A DNA stretch of 14,922 nucleotides from a bacterium. GTDB lineage: Bacteria > Chloroflexota > Dormibacteria > UBA8260 > Bog-877. Below the pieces are notes generated by a model. The model searched no databases and had not been told where the DNA came from. It saw only the letters and a program-made list of their open reading frames with translations. Below, piece after piece: positions 7,383-13,936 of the stretch. How positions within the stretch are numbered: the first letter of the stretch is position 1; each line of letters opens with the position of its first letter. Where the stretch lies: assembly GCA_021791345.1 (NCBI GenBank), contig JAJYWT010000070.1, forward strand, positions 1-14,922. The letters run 5' to 3'. A program made the translations under genes and the position numbers.

Positions 7383-7407
7383 GGGCTGGGCACCAGCCCG
7401 CTACCCT
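7383..7407 (+). promoter_or_regulatory. Candidate pilin promoter with abutting inverted repeat; likely leaderless start
   Basis: TACCCT at 7402-7407 ends 6 nt before the pilin ATG (7414), so the predicted +1 falls on the start codon and no ribosome site is seen. A perfect 7-bp inverted repeat, GGGCTGG (7383-7389) and CCAGCCC (7393-7399), ends 2 nt upstream of the hexamer, where a -35 or activator site would normally sit. Confidence 0.5.
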
Positions 7408-7413
7408 TCCCCC

Positions 7414-7647
7414 ATGCAGAAGCCCGAAAGGGGCTCTTCAAAGGCGGCGCACGAGCCTCCGGCGGCGGCCGACGGAAGCTCCAAGCGGCGTCTCCGGAGG
7501 GGTTCCCGAGGGCAGGGGATGGTGGAATACGCGTTGGTTCTGATGCTGGTAGCGCTCGTCGTCATCGCAATCCTCACCGTACTGGGAACCCACGTGGGCC
7601 ACATGTACTCCAACATCGAGAACGGAGTCGTGCGGGCCTCCTCCTGA
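7414..7647 (+). CDS. Flp/Fap-type pilin (type IVb prepilin-like)
   Basis: A 77-residue prepilin-like protein. After a long hydrophilic, basic leader (about 33 residues, ending RRGSRG) comes [18 protein letters not shown]. The expected prepilin peptidase cut is after Gly33, which places Glu38 at +5 and Tyr39 at +6, the hallmark of Flp pilins. The single helix (about 37-58) continues into [14 protein letters not shown], also typical. Flp pilins assemble into thin fibres through Tad machinery (CpaF/TadB/TadC/peptidase); none of these genes is in the window, so this copy is an orphan here. The leader is longer than the usual 10-25 residues, but ATG 7414 is supported by the promoter 6 nt upstream. 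It has its own promoter and is followed by hairpins. Confidence 0.83.
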   Translation: MQKPERGSSKAAHEPPAAADGSSKRRLRRGSRGQGMVEYALVLMLVALVVIAILTVLGTHVGHMYSNIENGVVRASS

Positions 7648-7658
7648 CCCTGACCTCG

Positions 7659-7684
7659 GGGCCCTCCGGGCCCTCTGCTATTCT
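7659..7684 (+). promoter_or_regulatory. Candidate ferredoxin promoter with inverted repeat
   Basis: TATTCT at 7679-7684 is a good -10. Just upstream is an inverted repeat made of two GGGCCC copies (7659-7664, 7668-7673) with a TCC loop. The repeat could instead end pilin transcription. Predicted start is near 7691, giving a leader of about 54 nt. Confidence 0.45.
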
Positions 7685-7697
7685 CGGGGGAGAAGCG

Positions 7698-7714
7698 GCG
7701 CCCCATCGGGGCGC
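7698..7714 (+). other. GC hairpin in the ferredoxin 5' leader
   Basis: GCGCCCC (7698-7704) and GGGGCGC (7708-7714) form a perfect 7-bp all-G/C stem with an ATC loop. It begins a few bases after the predicted transcription start and ends 14 nt before the ribosome site AGGAG (7729-7733). It may stabilise or regulate the mRNA. A terminator for the pilin gene is the alternative, but no T tract follows. Confidence 0.45.
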
Positions 7715-7744
7715 GCCCAGGTGGTTCCAGGAGTTCCAACCCAG

Positions 7745-8044
7745 ATGACCTACGTCATTGGCGAGACCTGCATCGACGTCAAGGACAAGTCCTGCGTCGA
7801 GGTGTGCCCGGTCGACTGCATCATCGGTGACGATGAGGACAGGATGCTGTTCATCGACCCGGAGGAGTGCATCGACTGTGGCGCTTGCGTCGATCCCTGC
7901 CCGGTGGACGCGATCTACGCCGAGGAGGACCTCCCGCCGGAGTGGCAGGAGTACACCGAGATCAACAAGGAGTACTTCCAGGACCGAGAGGCCGCCCGAG
8001 CCAAGGTGGCCGTGAAGCAGGCGATCCCGGTCGAACCCGCCTGA
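7745..8044 (+). CDS. fdxA: 7Fe ferredoxin (3Fe-4S plus 4Fe-4S), mycobacterial FdxA type
   Basis: A 99-residue small electron carrier. The first motif is Cys9-x7-Cys17-x3-Cys21-Pro, lacking the middle cysteine spacing of an 8Fe protein; this is the 7Fe pattern, with a 3Fe-4S cluster at the first site. The second motif is Cys42-x2-Cys45-x2-Cys48-x3-Cys52-Pro for the 4Fe-4S cluster. The start [17 protein letters not shown] and the short acidic-to-basic tail resemble actinobacterial FdxA. ATG 7745 puts the first Cys at residue 9 as in homologues; upstream in-frame GTG 7721 would add eight unlikely residues. AGGAG lies 11 nt upstream, somewhat far. It appears to be a single-gene unit. The redox partner (a P450, ferredoxin reductase or CO/H2 enzyme) is not identifiable here. 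Confidence 0.93.
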   Translation: MTYVIGETCIDVKDKSCVEVCPVDCIIGDDEDRMLFIDPEECIDCGACVDPCPVDAIYAEEDLPPEWQEYTEINKEYFQDREAARAKVAVKQAIPVEPA

Positions 8045-8076
8045 TCCTTCGTCCTGAGGCTGACGACCCTCGGGGC

Positions 8077-8090
8077 GCTCACCGGTGAGC
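8077..8090 (+). terminator. Perfect 14-bp palindrome after the ferredoxin gene
   Basis: GCTCACCGGTGAGC begins 33 nt after the ferredoxin stop. It could act as a terminator stem (extruded with a tiny loop) or as a dimeric protein-binding site. There is no T-rich tail. Confidence 0.35.
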
Positions 8091-8306
8091 TTGGCCGCCA
8101 AGCCGGCACCTCCCATCTGGCTCTCGTCTGATCCGGGATGCCCGGCGGACGGCCGCCACCGTCTCAGCCCGGGCGCGACAGGTGCAGGTCCGGGCGATCC
8201 TGGATCGGCACCCCAGCCGCGTTCGGCGCGTCGCCGGACCAGGAATCGTGTGAAGCATCCAACATAGAGGCCATTTCATTTGGCATCATGATCCGATGAT
8301 TGGTGC

Positions 8307-8324
8307 GGGCTCAGCCCTTACCCT
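8307..8324 (+). promoter_or_regulatory. Candidate glnA promoter with abutting inverted repeat
   Basis: TACCCT at 8319-8324, identical to the pilin hexamer, is preceded at 1 nt by GGGCT-C-AGCCC (8307-8317). Predicted start is near 8331, leaving a leader of about 30 nt that carries the ribosome site AGGAGG (8349-8354). An ATCATGAT palindrome 15 bp upstream (8285-8292) is a possible nitrogen-control operator, but it matches no operator I know. Confidence 0.5.
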
Positions 8325-8360
8325 GAGTCGAGTCGGCAGCCGTCATCGAGGAGGAGCTGA

Positions 8361-9818
8361 ATGGCCATGGCGTTAGAGGGCAGGCTGGGCACCGCGCCGG
8401 GGACAGACCCGCAGGCGGTCATCGCCTATGCCAAGGACCAGGGGATCAAGTTCGTCGACTTCCGGTTCAGCGATCTTCTCGGTCAGTGGCAGCACTTCAG
8501 CGTGCCGGTCTCGGAACTTTCCGAGAAGCTCTTCGCGGAGGGCGTGGGGTTCGACGGCAGCAGCATCAAGGGGTTTCAGCAGATCCACGAGAGCGACATG
8601 CTGCTTTTGCCCGATCCCCGGACGGCGTGCGTGGACCCGATCCTCGAGGTTCCGACTCTCTCTCTGATCTGCGACATCGTGGACCCGGTGACCAAGGCTC
8701 GCTACAGCCGCGACCCTCGCTTCATCGCCCACAAGGCGGAGGCCTACCTGCGCCAGTCGGGCATCGCCGACACCAGCTACTGGGGCCCGGAGATGGAGTT
8801 CTACATCTTCAACTCCATCCGCTTCGACCAGAGTGTGAATGAGGGTTACTACCACATCGACTCGGTGGAGGGGATCTGGAACTCGGGGCGCAACGGGGTT
8901 CCCAACCTGGGGTTCCGACCGCGCCTGAAGGAGGGGTACTTCCCGGTGCCTCCGGTGGACAAGCTGCAGGACCTGCGCAGCCGGATCTCGCTGGCTTTGG
9001 CCGAGGCCGGGATCGAGGTCGAGGTTCACCACCACGAGGTGGGGACCGCCGGACAGACCGAGATCGACATGCGCTACGACACCATGGTCGCGATGGCGGA
9101 CAAGGTGCTGACCTTCAAGTACATCGTGAAGAACGTCTGCTACCGGGAGGGCTTCACCGCCACCTTCATGCCCAAGCCGCTCTTCGGCGACAACGGCAGC
9201 GGCATGCACACCCACCAGTCGCTCTGGAAGCAGGGTGATCCCCTGTTCTTCGATGCCAACGGCTACGCCCTGCTCTCCGATCTGGCCCGCTGGTACATCG
9301 GCGGGCTGCTGGCCCACGCGCCCGCGCTGTTGGCGTTCTCCGCTCCCACCACCAACAGCTACCGCCGGCTGGTGCCGGGCTACGAGGCCCCGATCAAGCT
9401 GGCCTACTCGGCCCGCAACCGCTCGGCGTGCATCCGCATCCCCACCTACAGCGAGCGTCCCGAGCTGCGTCGCCTGGAGTTCCGCTCCCCGGACGCCACC
9501 GCCAACCCCTACCTGGCCTTCTCGGCGATGCTGATGGCGGGGCTGGACGGCATCCGCCGTCAGCTCGAGCCGCCGGCGCCGGTCGAGGCCGACCTCTACG
9601 AGCTGGAGGGGGACCAGGCGACCGCGGTCAGGGACCTTCCCGGAAGTCTGGACGAGGTGCTGGTGGCGCTCGAGCGGGACCACGACTTCCTCTACGAGGG
9701 TGGGGTGTTCACCGAGGACCTGGTCGAGACCTGGATCGCGCTGAAGCGCGAGCGGGAGGTGGACCCTGTCCGCCTGCGTCCCCACCCCTACGAGTTCATG
9801 CTGTACGCCGACAGCTGA
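8361..9818 (+). CDS. glnA: Glutamine synthetase, type I (GSI-beta)
   Basis: A 485-residue cytosolic dodecameric enzyme that makes glutamine from glutamate, ammonia and ATP, the entry point of nitrogen assimilation. All catalytic blocks are visible: FDGSSIKGF, YWGPEMEFYIF, the metal site HHEVGTAGQTEIDMRY, KPLFGDNGSGMHTHQSLW, NSYRRLVPGYEAP and RNRSACIRIP. The insertion around WNSG...FRPRLKEGYFPVPPVD marks the beta subtype. Tyr413 in DLYEL corresponds to the adenylylation site, so control by a GlnE-type adenylyltransferase is expected (established for GSI-beta; GlnE is not in this window). ATG 8361 has AGGAGG 6 nt upstream; ATG 8367 is a weaker alternative. It is a single-gene unit with its own promoter and a strong hairpin after the stop. 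Confidence 0.98.
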   Translation: MAMALEGRLGTAPGTDPQAVIAYAKDQGIKFVDFRFSDLLGQWQHFSVPVSELSEKLFAEGVGFDGSSIKGFQQIHESDMLLLPDPRTACVDPILEVPTLSLICDIVDPVTKARYSRDPRFIAHKAEAYLRQSGIADTSYWGPEMEFYIFNSIRFDQSVNEGYYHIDSVEGIWNSGRNGVPNLGFRPRLKEGYFPVPPVDKLQDLRSRISLALAEAGIEVEVHHHEVGTAGQTEIDMRYDTMVAMADKVLTFKYIVKNVCYREGFTATFMPKPLFGDNGSGMHTHQSLWKQGDPLFFDANGYALLSDLARWYIGGLLAHAPALLAFSAPTTNSYRRLVPGYEAPIKLAYSARNRSACIRIPTYSERPELRRLEFRSPDATANPYLAFSAMLMAGLDGIRRQLEPPAPVEADLYELEGDQATAVRDLPGSLDEVLVALERDHDFLYEGGVFTEDLVETWIALKREREVDPVRLRPHPYEFMLYADS

Positions 9819-9824
9819 GATGGG

Positions 9825-9856
9825 ACAGCCGCCCCGGAGGGGTCCGGGGCGGCTGT
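9825..9856 (+). terminator. Strong glnA terminator hairpin
   Basis: A perfect 14-bp stem, ACAGCCGCCCCGGA (9825-9838) with its complement at 9843-9856, and a GGGG loop, begins 6 nt after the glnA stop. No T tract follows. Because it is symmetric it could also stop minus-strand transcription arriving from the EamA gene. Confidence 0.75.
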
Positions 9857-9904
9857 GTCCGCCGGAGGAAGTGCCGACGGAAGGAGAGAGAGGGACCATC
9901 GGCC

Positions 9905-9943
9905 GGTGCCGCTGAAGGGAGGTGACATCGGCGTCCCGGCACC
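9905..9943 (-). terminator. Possible 3' stem-loop of the EamA transcript
   Basis: GGTGCCG (9905-9911) and CGGCACC (9937-9943) form a 7-bp stem with a 25-nt loop, 60 nt beyond the EamA stop on the minus strand. The long loop and absent T run make this weak. Confidence 0.25.
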
Positions 9944-10003
9944 CAGGGTATCCACCGCGGCGTGGAGGGGAACCATCGTTGCAGGATCGTGACGCCGGTG
10001 ATC

Positions 10004-10930
10004 TCAGCCCGCTCCGGGCGAGGCCGGGAGGGCGTCGGCCGGAGCCTGCCTCGTGGCCACGACCAGCACCACTCCCGCCAGCACCAGCGCGCCTCCGACG
10101 AGGGTGGCCGGGCCGGGGCGTTCTCCCCGAACCGTGATTGCCAGGCCGGTGCCGACCAGCGGCTGGATGAACAGAAGCGGCGCCAGCGCTCCTGGCATCA
10201 CCCTCTGGAGGCCGTAGAACCAGGCCCAGTAGCCGAGCACGGTGGTGACCACCCCGAGGTACAGCGCCGCCACCACCACTCCCCAGGTGAGCCCCGGCCA
10301 GTGCCGCACCGCCAGGGCGCTGAGCCCCGCCGGCCACCAGGCGACCAGGCTGCCGGCGACCACGGCGGCCGTGACCAGGAAGGGGGGATAGCGCGCGACC
10401 ACCGTCTTGCCCACGATGGTGAAGCAGGCCTCCAGCACCAGCGACAGCACGATCAGCAGGTTGCCCAGGAGCTGTCCGTGGCCGAACCCACTCGGCAGGC
10501 GCAGCCCGCCCACCACGACCAGGTAGATGCCGAAGCCGCCCAGGATGAGGCCCGCCCCCTCGAAGGAGCGGATCCGCTCGTGGAGGAGGAGGACGCTGAG
10601 AACCACCGTCACCAGCGCCTCGGCTCCGATGAGGAGGGCCATGTCGGTGGCGGTCGAGAGGCTGAGACCCCAGTACTCGAAGGCCTTGTTCCCGATGAAT
10701 CCCAGAGCGCACATGGCGGCCAGGCGCAGCTGGTCCGACCGCCCGCGCGGGAGCTCCTGGCGGTGCTGCCACAGATACGGCGCCAGCACGGCCGCCGCCA
10801 CCGTGAACCGCACCATGTTGAGGCTGGCGAACGGCCACGTCGCCAGCGCCAGCTTCGCGGTGACGTAGGACCCGGCGAAGAGGCAGTTGGCCCCGGCCAG
10901 AATCAACAGCGCGCGTCTGCGGGTGCTCAC
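10004..10930 (-). CDS. EamA/DMT-superfamily transporter
   Basis: A 308-residue integral membrane protein with about ten hydrophobic helices arranged as two EamA repeats. The first repeat opens with ANCLFAGSYVTAKLAL and contains FEYWGLSLSTATDMALLIGAEALVTVVLSVLLLHERI, the helix-3/4 and LxxHE(R/K) pattern of the family. The second repeat has the matching YWAWFYGLQRVMPGALAPLLFIQPLVG and GERPGPATLVGGALVLAGV. Substrates in this superfamily include amino acids, metabolites and nucleotide sugars; none can be assigned here. GTG 10930 has AGGGGG about 5 nt upstream. It lies 93 nt after dxs on the same strand, so it may be co-transcribed; whether that implies a metabolic link is unknown. A GC-rich gap with a CCGGATCCGG palindrome (10960-10969) separates them. 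Confidence 0.88.
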   Translation of the reverse strand: MSTRRRALLILAGANCLFAGSYVTAKLALATWPFASLNMVRFTVAAAVLAPYLWQHRQELPRGRSDQLRLAAMCALGFIGNKAFEYWGLSLSTATDMALLIGAEALVTVVLSVLLLHERIRSFEGAGLILGGFGIYLVVVGGLRLPSGFGHGQLLGNLLIVLSLVLEACFTIVGKTVVARYPPFLVTAAVVAGSLVAWWPAGLSALAVRHWPGLTWGVVVAALYLGVVTTVLGYWAWFYGLQRVMPGALAPLLFIQPLVGTGLAITVRGERPGPATLVGGALVLAGVVLVVATRQAPADALPASPGAG

Positions 10931-11023
10931 CAGTCCCCCTGCTTGCGGCCGGGCCAGGACCGGATCCGGGGCGGCCGCGCCGGTTCTCGGGCGCGGGAGG
11001 GCGCGACAGTCCCCCCTCCGGGG

Positions 11024-12955
11024 TCAGCCGGCAGCCTGCGCAGCCGCCGAGCCGGAGTCCTGTGCCTCCAGCGCCGACACCGCGGCTGCGGCCACGCCCT
11101 CCGCCGTCAGTCCGAACTCCGCCAGGATCTCGGCCTGGGCGCCGTGAGGCAGGAACTGGTCCGGGAGGGCGACCTGCTTCACCGGGCAGACGACCGAGGC
11201 CGCCTGCAGTGCCTCCATGACCGCCGCCCCCAGCCCGCCGTTTCTGGTGTTGTCCTCGACGGTCACGACCGCCCGGTGCTGCCTGGCCCAGTCGGGAAGG
11301 CGCCGGTCCACTGGCTTCAGGAAGCGGGCGTTCACCACCGACGCGGAGATCCCCGCCGGCTCCAGCAGCCCAGCGGCGTTCAGCGCCACCTGCACCATCT
11401 TGCCGGCCGCGCAGAGCAGCACGTCCCGGCCTCCCTCTCGGGCCATCTCCCAGCTCAAACTCGCCAGTGGCCGCAGATCGACCACATGCTCGTCGGCTCC
11501 GCCGCGAGGGTAGCGGATCGCAAAGGGGCCCTGGTGGTGGACCGCGGTGGCCACCAGCCGGCCCAGCTCGGCGGCCCCGCGCGGGGTGGAGACCACCAGG
11601 TTGGGGACCATGCGCAGGTAGGTGAGGTCGAACATCCCGTGGTGGGAGCTGCCGTCCGGACCGGTGACGCCGGCGCGGTCGAGCACGAAGGTGACCGGGA
11701 GGTTGTGCAGCCCCACGTCGGTGATCACCTGGTCGAAGGCGCGCTGCAGGAAGGTGGAGTAGATGCAGACGACCGGGTGCAGGCCGCCCATCGCCAGACC
11801 GGCGGCGAAGGTCACCGCATGCTGCTCGGCGATCCCCACATCGTAGAAGCGGTCCGGGAAGCGCTGCGCGAACTTCAGCAGCCCGGTGGAGGAGGCCATC
11901 GCGGCGGTGATCGCCACCAGGCTGGGGTCCTCCTCCGCCAACGCCAGCAGGACCTCCTCGAAGACGTCGGTGTAGCTGACCCCGGCGACATGGAGCTTGC
12001 CGGTGGCGATGTCGAAGGTGCCCACCCCGTGGAACTTGTCGATCTCATCGTCCTCGGCAGGGCTGAAGCCGCGTCCCTTGTTGGTCACCACATGGACGAC
12101 GACCGGGCCCCGCAGGTTGCGCGCCAGCTTGAGCGCACCCTCCACGGCCGCCAGGTCATGGCCGTCGATCGGGCCGGAGTACTTTATCCCGAGATCCTCG
12201 AAGAAGACGTTGGGTGAGACCAGCTGCTTCATGCCGGTCTTGAACCGTCTCGCCATCTCGTGAGCGGGCTCCCCCACCGCCGGAAGCGAACTCAAAAAGT
12301 CGCCGATCCCGCTCTTGGCCGCCTCGTAGCGCGGGCTGAGTCGAAGTCGCGCGAGGTGGTTGGCCAGCCCCCCCACGGTGGGGGCGTAGGAGCGGCCGTT
12401 GTCATTGAGGATGATCACCAGGTCAGGGCGCAGCGAGCCGATGTTGTTGAGCGCCTCGTAGGCCATGCCCCCGGTCAGGGAGCCGTCTCCCACCACCACC
12501 ACCACCTTACCCTGGTCGCCGCGGCGGCGCCGGGCCTGGGCCAGCCCGAGCGCGTAGCTCAGGCCGGTGGATGCGTGGCTGTTCTCGATTAAGTCGTGCG
12601 GGGACTCCGCCCGATTGGGGTACCCCGACAATCCCCCCGCCTGCCGCAGCGTCGCGAACTGCTCCCGGCGGCCGGTGAGGATCTTGTGCACGTAGGCCTG
12701 GTGGCCGGTGTCGAACACCACCTGATCTCGGGGGCTGTCGAACACCCGGTGGATCGCGAGGGTGATCTCCACCACCCCCAGGTTGGGACCGAGGTGGCCC
12801 CCGGTCTTGGAGACGCGCTCCACCAGGAACTCGCGGATCTCCCGGGCCAGGGTCCCACACTCCTCCGGGGTGAGGCGCCTGCAGTCCGCCGGGCAGTTGA
12901 TCCGCTCCAGCACCGAGGGCTCGGCCGCGCCCGCTCCATTCCTTGGTGCTGGCAT
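11024..12955 (-). CDS. dxs: 1-deoxy-D-xylulose-5-phosphate synthase
   Basis: A 643-residue thiamine-diphosphate enzyme, first step of the MEP isoprenoid route: pyruvate plus glyceraldehyde 3-phosphate gives DXP. Visible blocks in order: KTGGHLGPNLG (His54), DTGHQAYVHKILTGR, the ThDP-Mg motif starting GDGSLTGG (156-163) and ending NN (170-171), KYSGPIDGHD, the catalytic glutamate in GIAEQHAVTFAAG (Glu377), RAGVTGPDGSSHHG, and RYPRG. The C-terminal domain is complete. Length is normal. ATG 12955 is chosen because a TATAAT box ends 8 nt upstream, which suggests a leaderless message; an internal GTG at 12913 just before LERINCPAD has no ribosome site. It is the first gene of a minus-strand unit with the EamA gene and is divergent from the 13189 gene. 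Confidence 0.97.
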   Translation of the reverse strand: MPAPRNGAGAAEPSVLERINCPADCRRLTPEECGTLAREIREFLVERVSKTGGHLGPNLGVVEITLAIHRVFDSPRDQVVFDTGHQAYVHKILTGRREQFATLRQAGGLSGYPNRAESPHDLIENSHASTGLSYALGLAQARRRRGDQGKVVVVVGDGSLTGGMAYEALNNIGSLRPDLVIILNDNGRSYAPTVGGLANHLARLRLSPRYEAAKSGIGDFLSSLPAVGEPAHEMARRFKTGMKQLVSPNVFFEDLGIKYSGPIDGHDLAAVEGALKLARNLRGPVVVHVVTNKGRGFSPAEDDEIDKFHGVGTFDIATGKLHVAGVSYTDVFEEVLLALAEEDPSLVAITAAMASSTGLLKFAQRFPDRFYDVGIAEQHAVTFAAGLAMGGLHPVVCIYSTFLQRAFDQVITDVGLHNLPVTFVLDRAGVTGPDGSSHHGMFDLTYLRMVPNLVVSTPRGAAELGRLVATAVHHQGPFAIRYPRGGADEHVVDLRPLASLSWEMAREGGRDVLLCAAGKMVQVALNAAGLLEPAGISASVVNARFLKPVDRRLPDWARQHRAVVTVEDNTRNGGLGAAVMEALQAASVVCPVKQVALPDQFLPHGAQAEILAEFGLTAEGVAAAAVSALEAQDSGSAAAQAAG

Positions 12956-12963
12956 AAACCCGG

Positions 12964-12983
12964 ATTATAGCTTCGAAATCGAA
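12964..12983 (-). promoter_or_regulatory. dxs promoter with consensus -10, likely leaderless
   Basis: On the minus strand a perfect TATAAT (12969-12964) ends 8 nt before the dxs ATG, placing the transcription start at or within two bases of the start codon. Upstream, an inverted repeat TTCGA/TCGAA (12972-12983) ends 2 nt before the hexamer. No ribosome site lies between. No TTGACA-like -35 is seen at 17 bp. Confidence 0.62.
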
Positions 12984-13071
12984 TCTCAGCCCGCTCACGA
13001 TCGCCCCGCCGCGGTGCCGCCCGGCCTCGCGGTGCCCAGGGTCGGCGGCCCGTGGCGGGGTGCTGGTCGGC

Positions 13072-13077
13072 TACGCT
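13072..13077 (+). promoter_or_regulatory. Candidate -10 element upstream of the 13189 gene
   Basis: TACGCT matches the hexamer before purE. It would start transcription near 13085 and leave a leader of about 100 nt. A later AT-rich spot (AATATAGAG, 13177-13185) just before the ATG is an alternative -10 or part of the ribosome site. Confidence 0.33.
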
Positions 13078-13188
13078 GTCCCTCCGGAGGGTCGCGAGCG
13101 GCCGCGGTGACCGCCCGATCAACCCGCTCCGCGCAGAGAACCCCCTTTGGGACCGGCCGCGTCTGGCAACTGGTGCAATATAGAGAGG

Positions 13189-13878
13189 ATGACCCCAAGG
13201 CAAGCACCCAGGGCCAGGCGGTCCGCCCCGGCGTCCCGGCCGGCCGGGACGGGCGCAGACGCAGGCTCCTCCGCCGGGAGCTGGACCGTCGAGATCTCCC
13301 TGGCGGTGGCCGTGGTCGCGCTGGTGTCGGCATTCGCCAACGTGGTGTCGATTGCGGTCGTCTTGGGGACCATGGCGACCGCGACCCCCCCTGAGGGGGC
13401 GGTCACCTATCTGCCGGTGGTGGCCGGAGCCGTGGTCGGGCTGGTGGGTGATTGCCTCCTGCTGAGCGGGGCGGTGGGGGTCCTCCGACCCGGGGCGCGC
13501 TTCACCTCCGGCCGGGGATCGGTCCTGGTCGGGCTCGCGGTGCAGCTGGTGGCCGCCATCGCGGTCGGCACCCTGGAGGCCTCACTGGTGCTGACCCTGG
13601 TCTACCTGACGCTCCTGGTCGCGTTGGCGACCCTCTGGGTGCGGCTCACGCCCGCCGCCGGTCCGCGCCCGGTGGCGCAGCATCCCCGGATCCTTCCCGA
13701 CAGCCTCCCGGATCCGGTCCCCGCTCCCGCCCGCTGGACGCTGCAGCAGCAACCTCTCCCGATGACCTGGTCGAGGGGCGTCCCTTTGCCGCCTTCGGCT
13801 CCCGCGGACCAGGACGACCAGACGACGGTGGCGGCCGCTCCCGCGGCACCGGCCATCTGGAAGCGCCCTGAGCGTTGA
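13189..13878 (+). CDS. Unrecognised four-helix membrane protein with proline-rich tail
   Basis: I do not recognise this 229-residue protein. Residues 1-32 are basic and low in complexity (Arg, Ala, Pro, Gly). Four hydrophobic segments follow at about 36-60, 74-98, 111-128 and 131-151, with a short loop carrying Pro-Glu-Gly between the first two. Residues 155-229 are hydrophilic, rich in Pro, Ala and Gln, probably disordered. No catalytic or metal-binding motif is evident; the only Cys is in helix 2. ATG 13189 is preceded directly by AGAGAGG, which is closer than a normal ribosome site, so an upstream TTG at 13147 remains possible. The reading frame has the high G/C third-position use of its neighbours, supporting a real gene. 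Its end lies next to or overlaps the start of the CPBP protease gene, so the two may work together at the membrane (inference). Confidence 0.72.
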   Translation: MTPRQAPRARRSAPASRPAGTGADAGSSAGSWTVEISLAVAVVALVSAFANVVSIAVVLGTMATATPPEGAVTYLPVVAGAVVGLVGDCLLLSGAVGVLRPGARFTSGRGSVLVGLAVQLVAAIAVGTLEASLVLTLVYLTLLVALATLWVRLTPAAGPRPVAQHPRILPDSLPDPVPAPARWTLQQQPLPMTWSRGVPLPPSAPADQDDQTTVAAAPAAPAIWKRPER

Positions 13879-13936
13879 GCTAACCGACCGAGCTCCTGAG
13901 CCGGAGCCGGAGCGCCCATCCTGGGGCGTCCGCGAG

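Larger units (their letters stand above)
8045..8360. other. 316-bp noncoding stretch between ferredoxin and glnA
   Basis: No convincing gene, tRNA or known riboswitch is seen. It holds several palindromes: GCTCACCGGTGAGC (8077-8090, perfect, perhaps the ferredoxin terminator though no T tract follows), CCGGG/CCCGG (8133-8145), CGATCC/GGATCG (8195-8207), and ATCATGAT (8285-8292) with an ATGAT copy at 8296-8300. The last 80 bp are relatively AT-rich and form the glnA promoter region. Confidence 0.6.

Noticed and set aside
8085..8267. 60-codon frame in the glnA upstream gap
   Set aside because: No recognisable family, no good ribosome site, and low-complexity translation; treated as noncoding.
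9922..10137. Possible 71-codon gene after glnA, starting GTG with AAGGGAG just before it
   Set aside because: The ribosome site has no spacing to the start, the translation is Pro/Arg-rich, and its 3' half overlaps the EamA gene antisense.
8373..10838. 821-codon open frame on the minus strand across glnA and into the EamA gene
   Set aside because: It is antisense to glnA and an alternate frame of the EamA gene, both with clear family motifs. Long antisense frames are expected in GC-rich coding DNA, and its translation is low-complexity.
9962..12217. 751-codon plus-strand open frame opposite EamA and dxs
   Set aside because: It mirrors well-supported minus-strand genes and its translation (His/Gln/Arg/Gly-rich) resembles no protein family.
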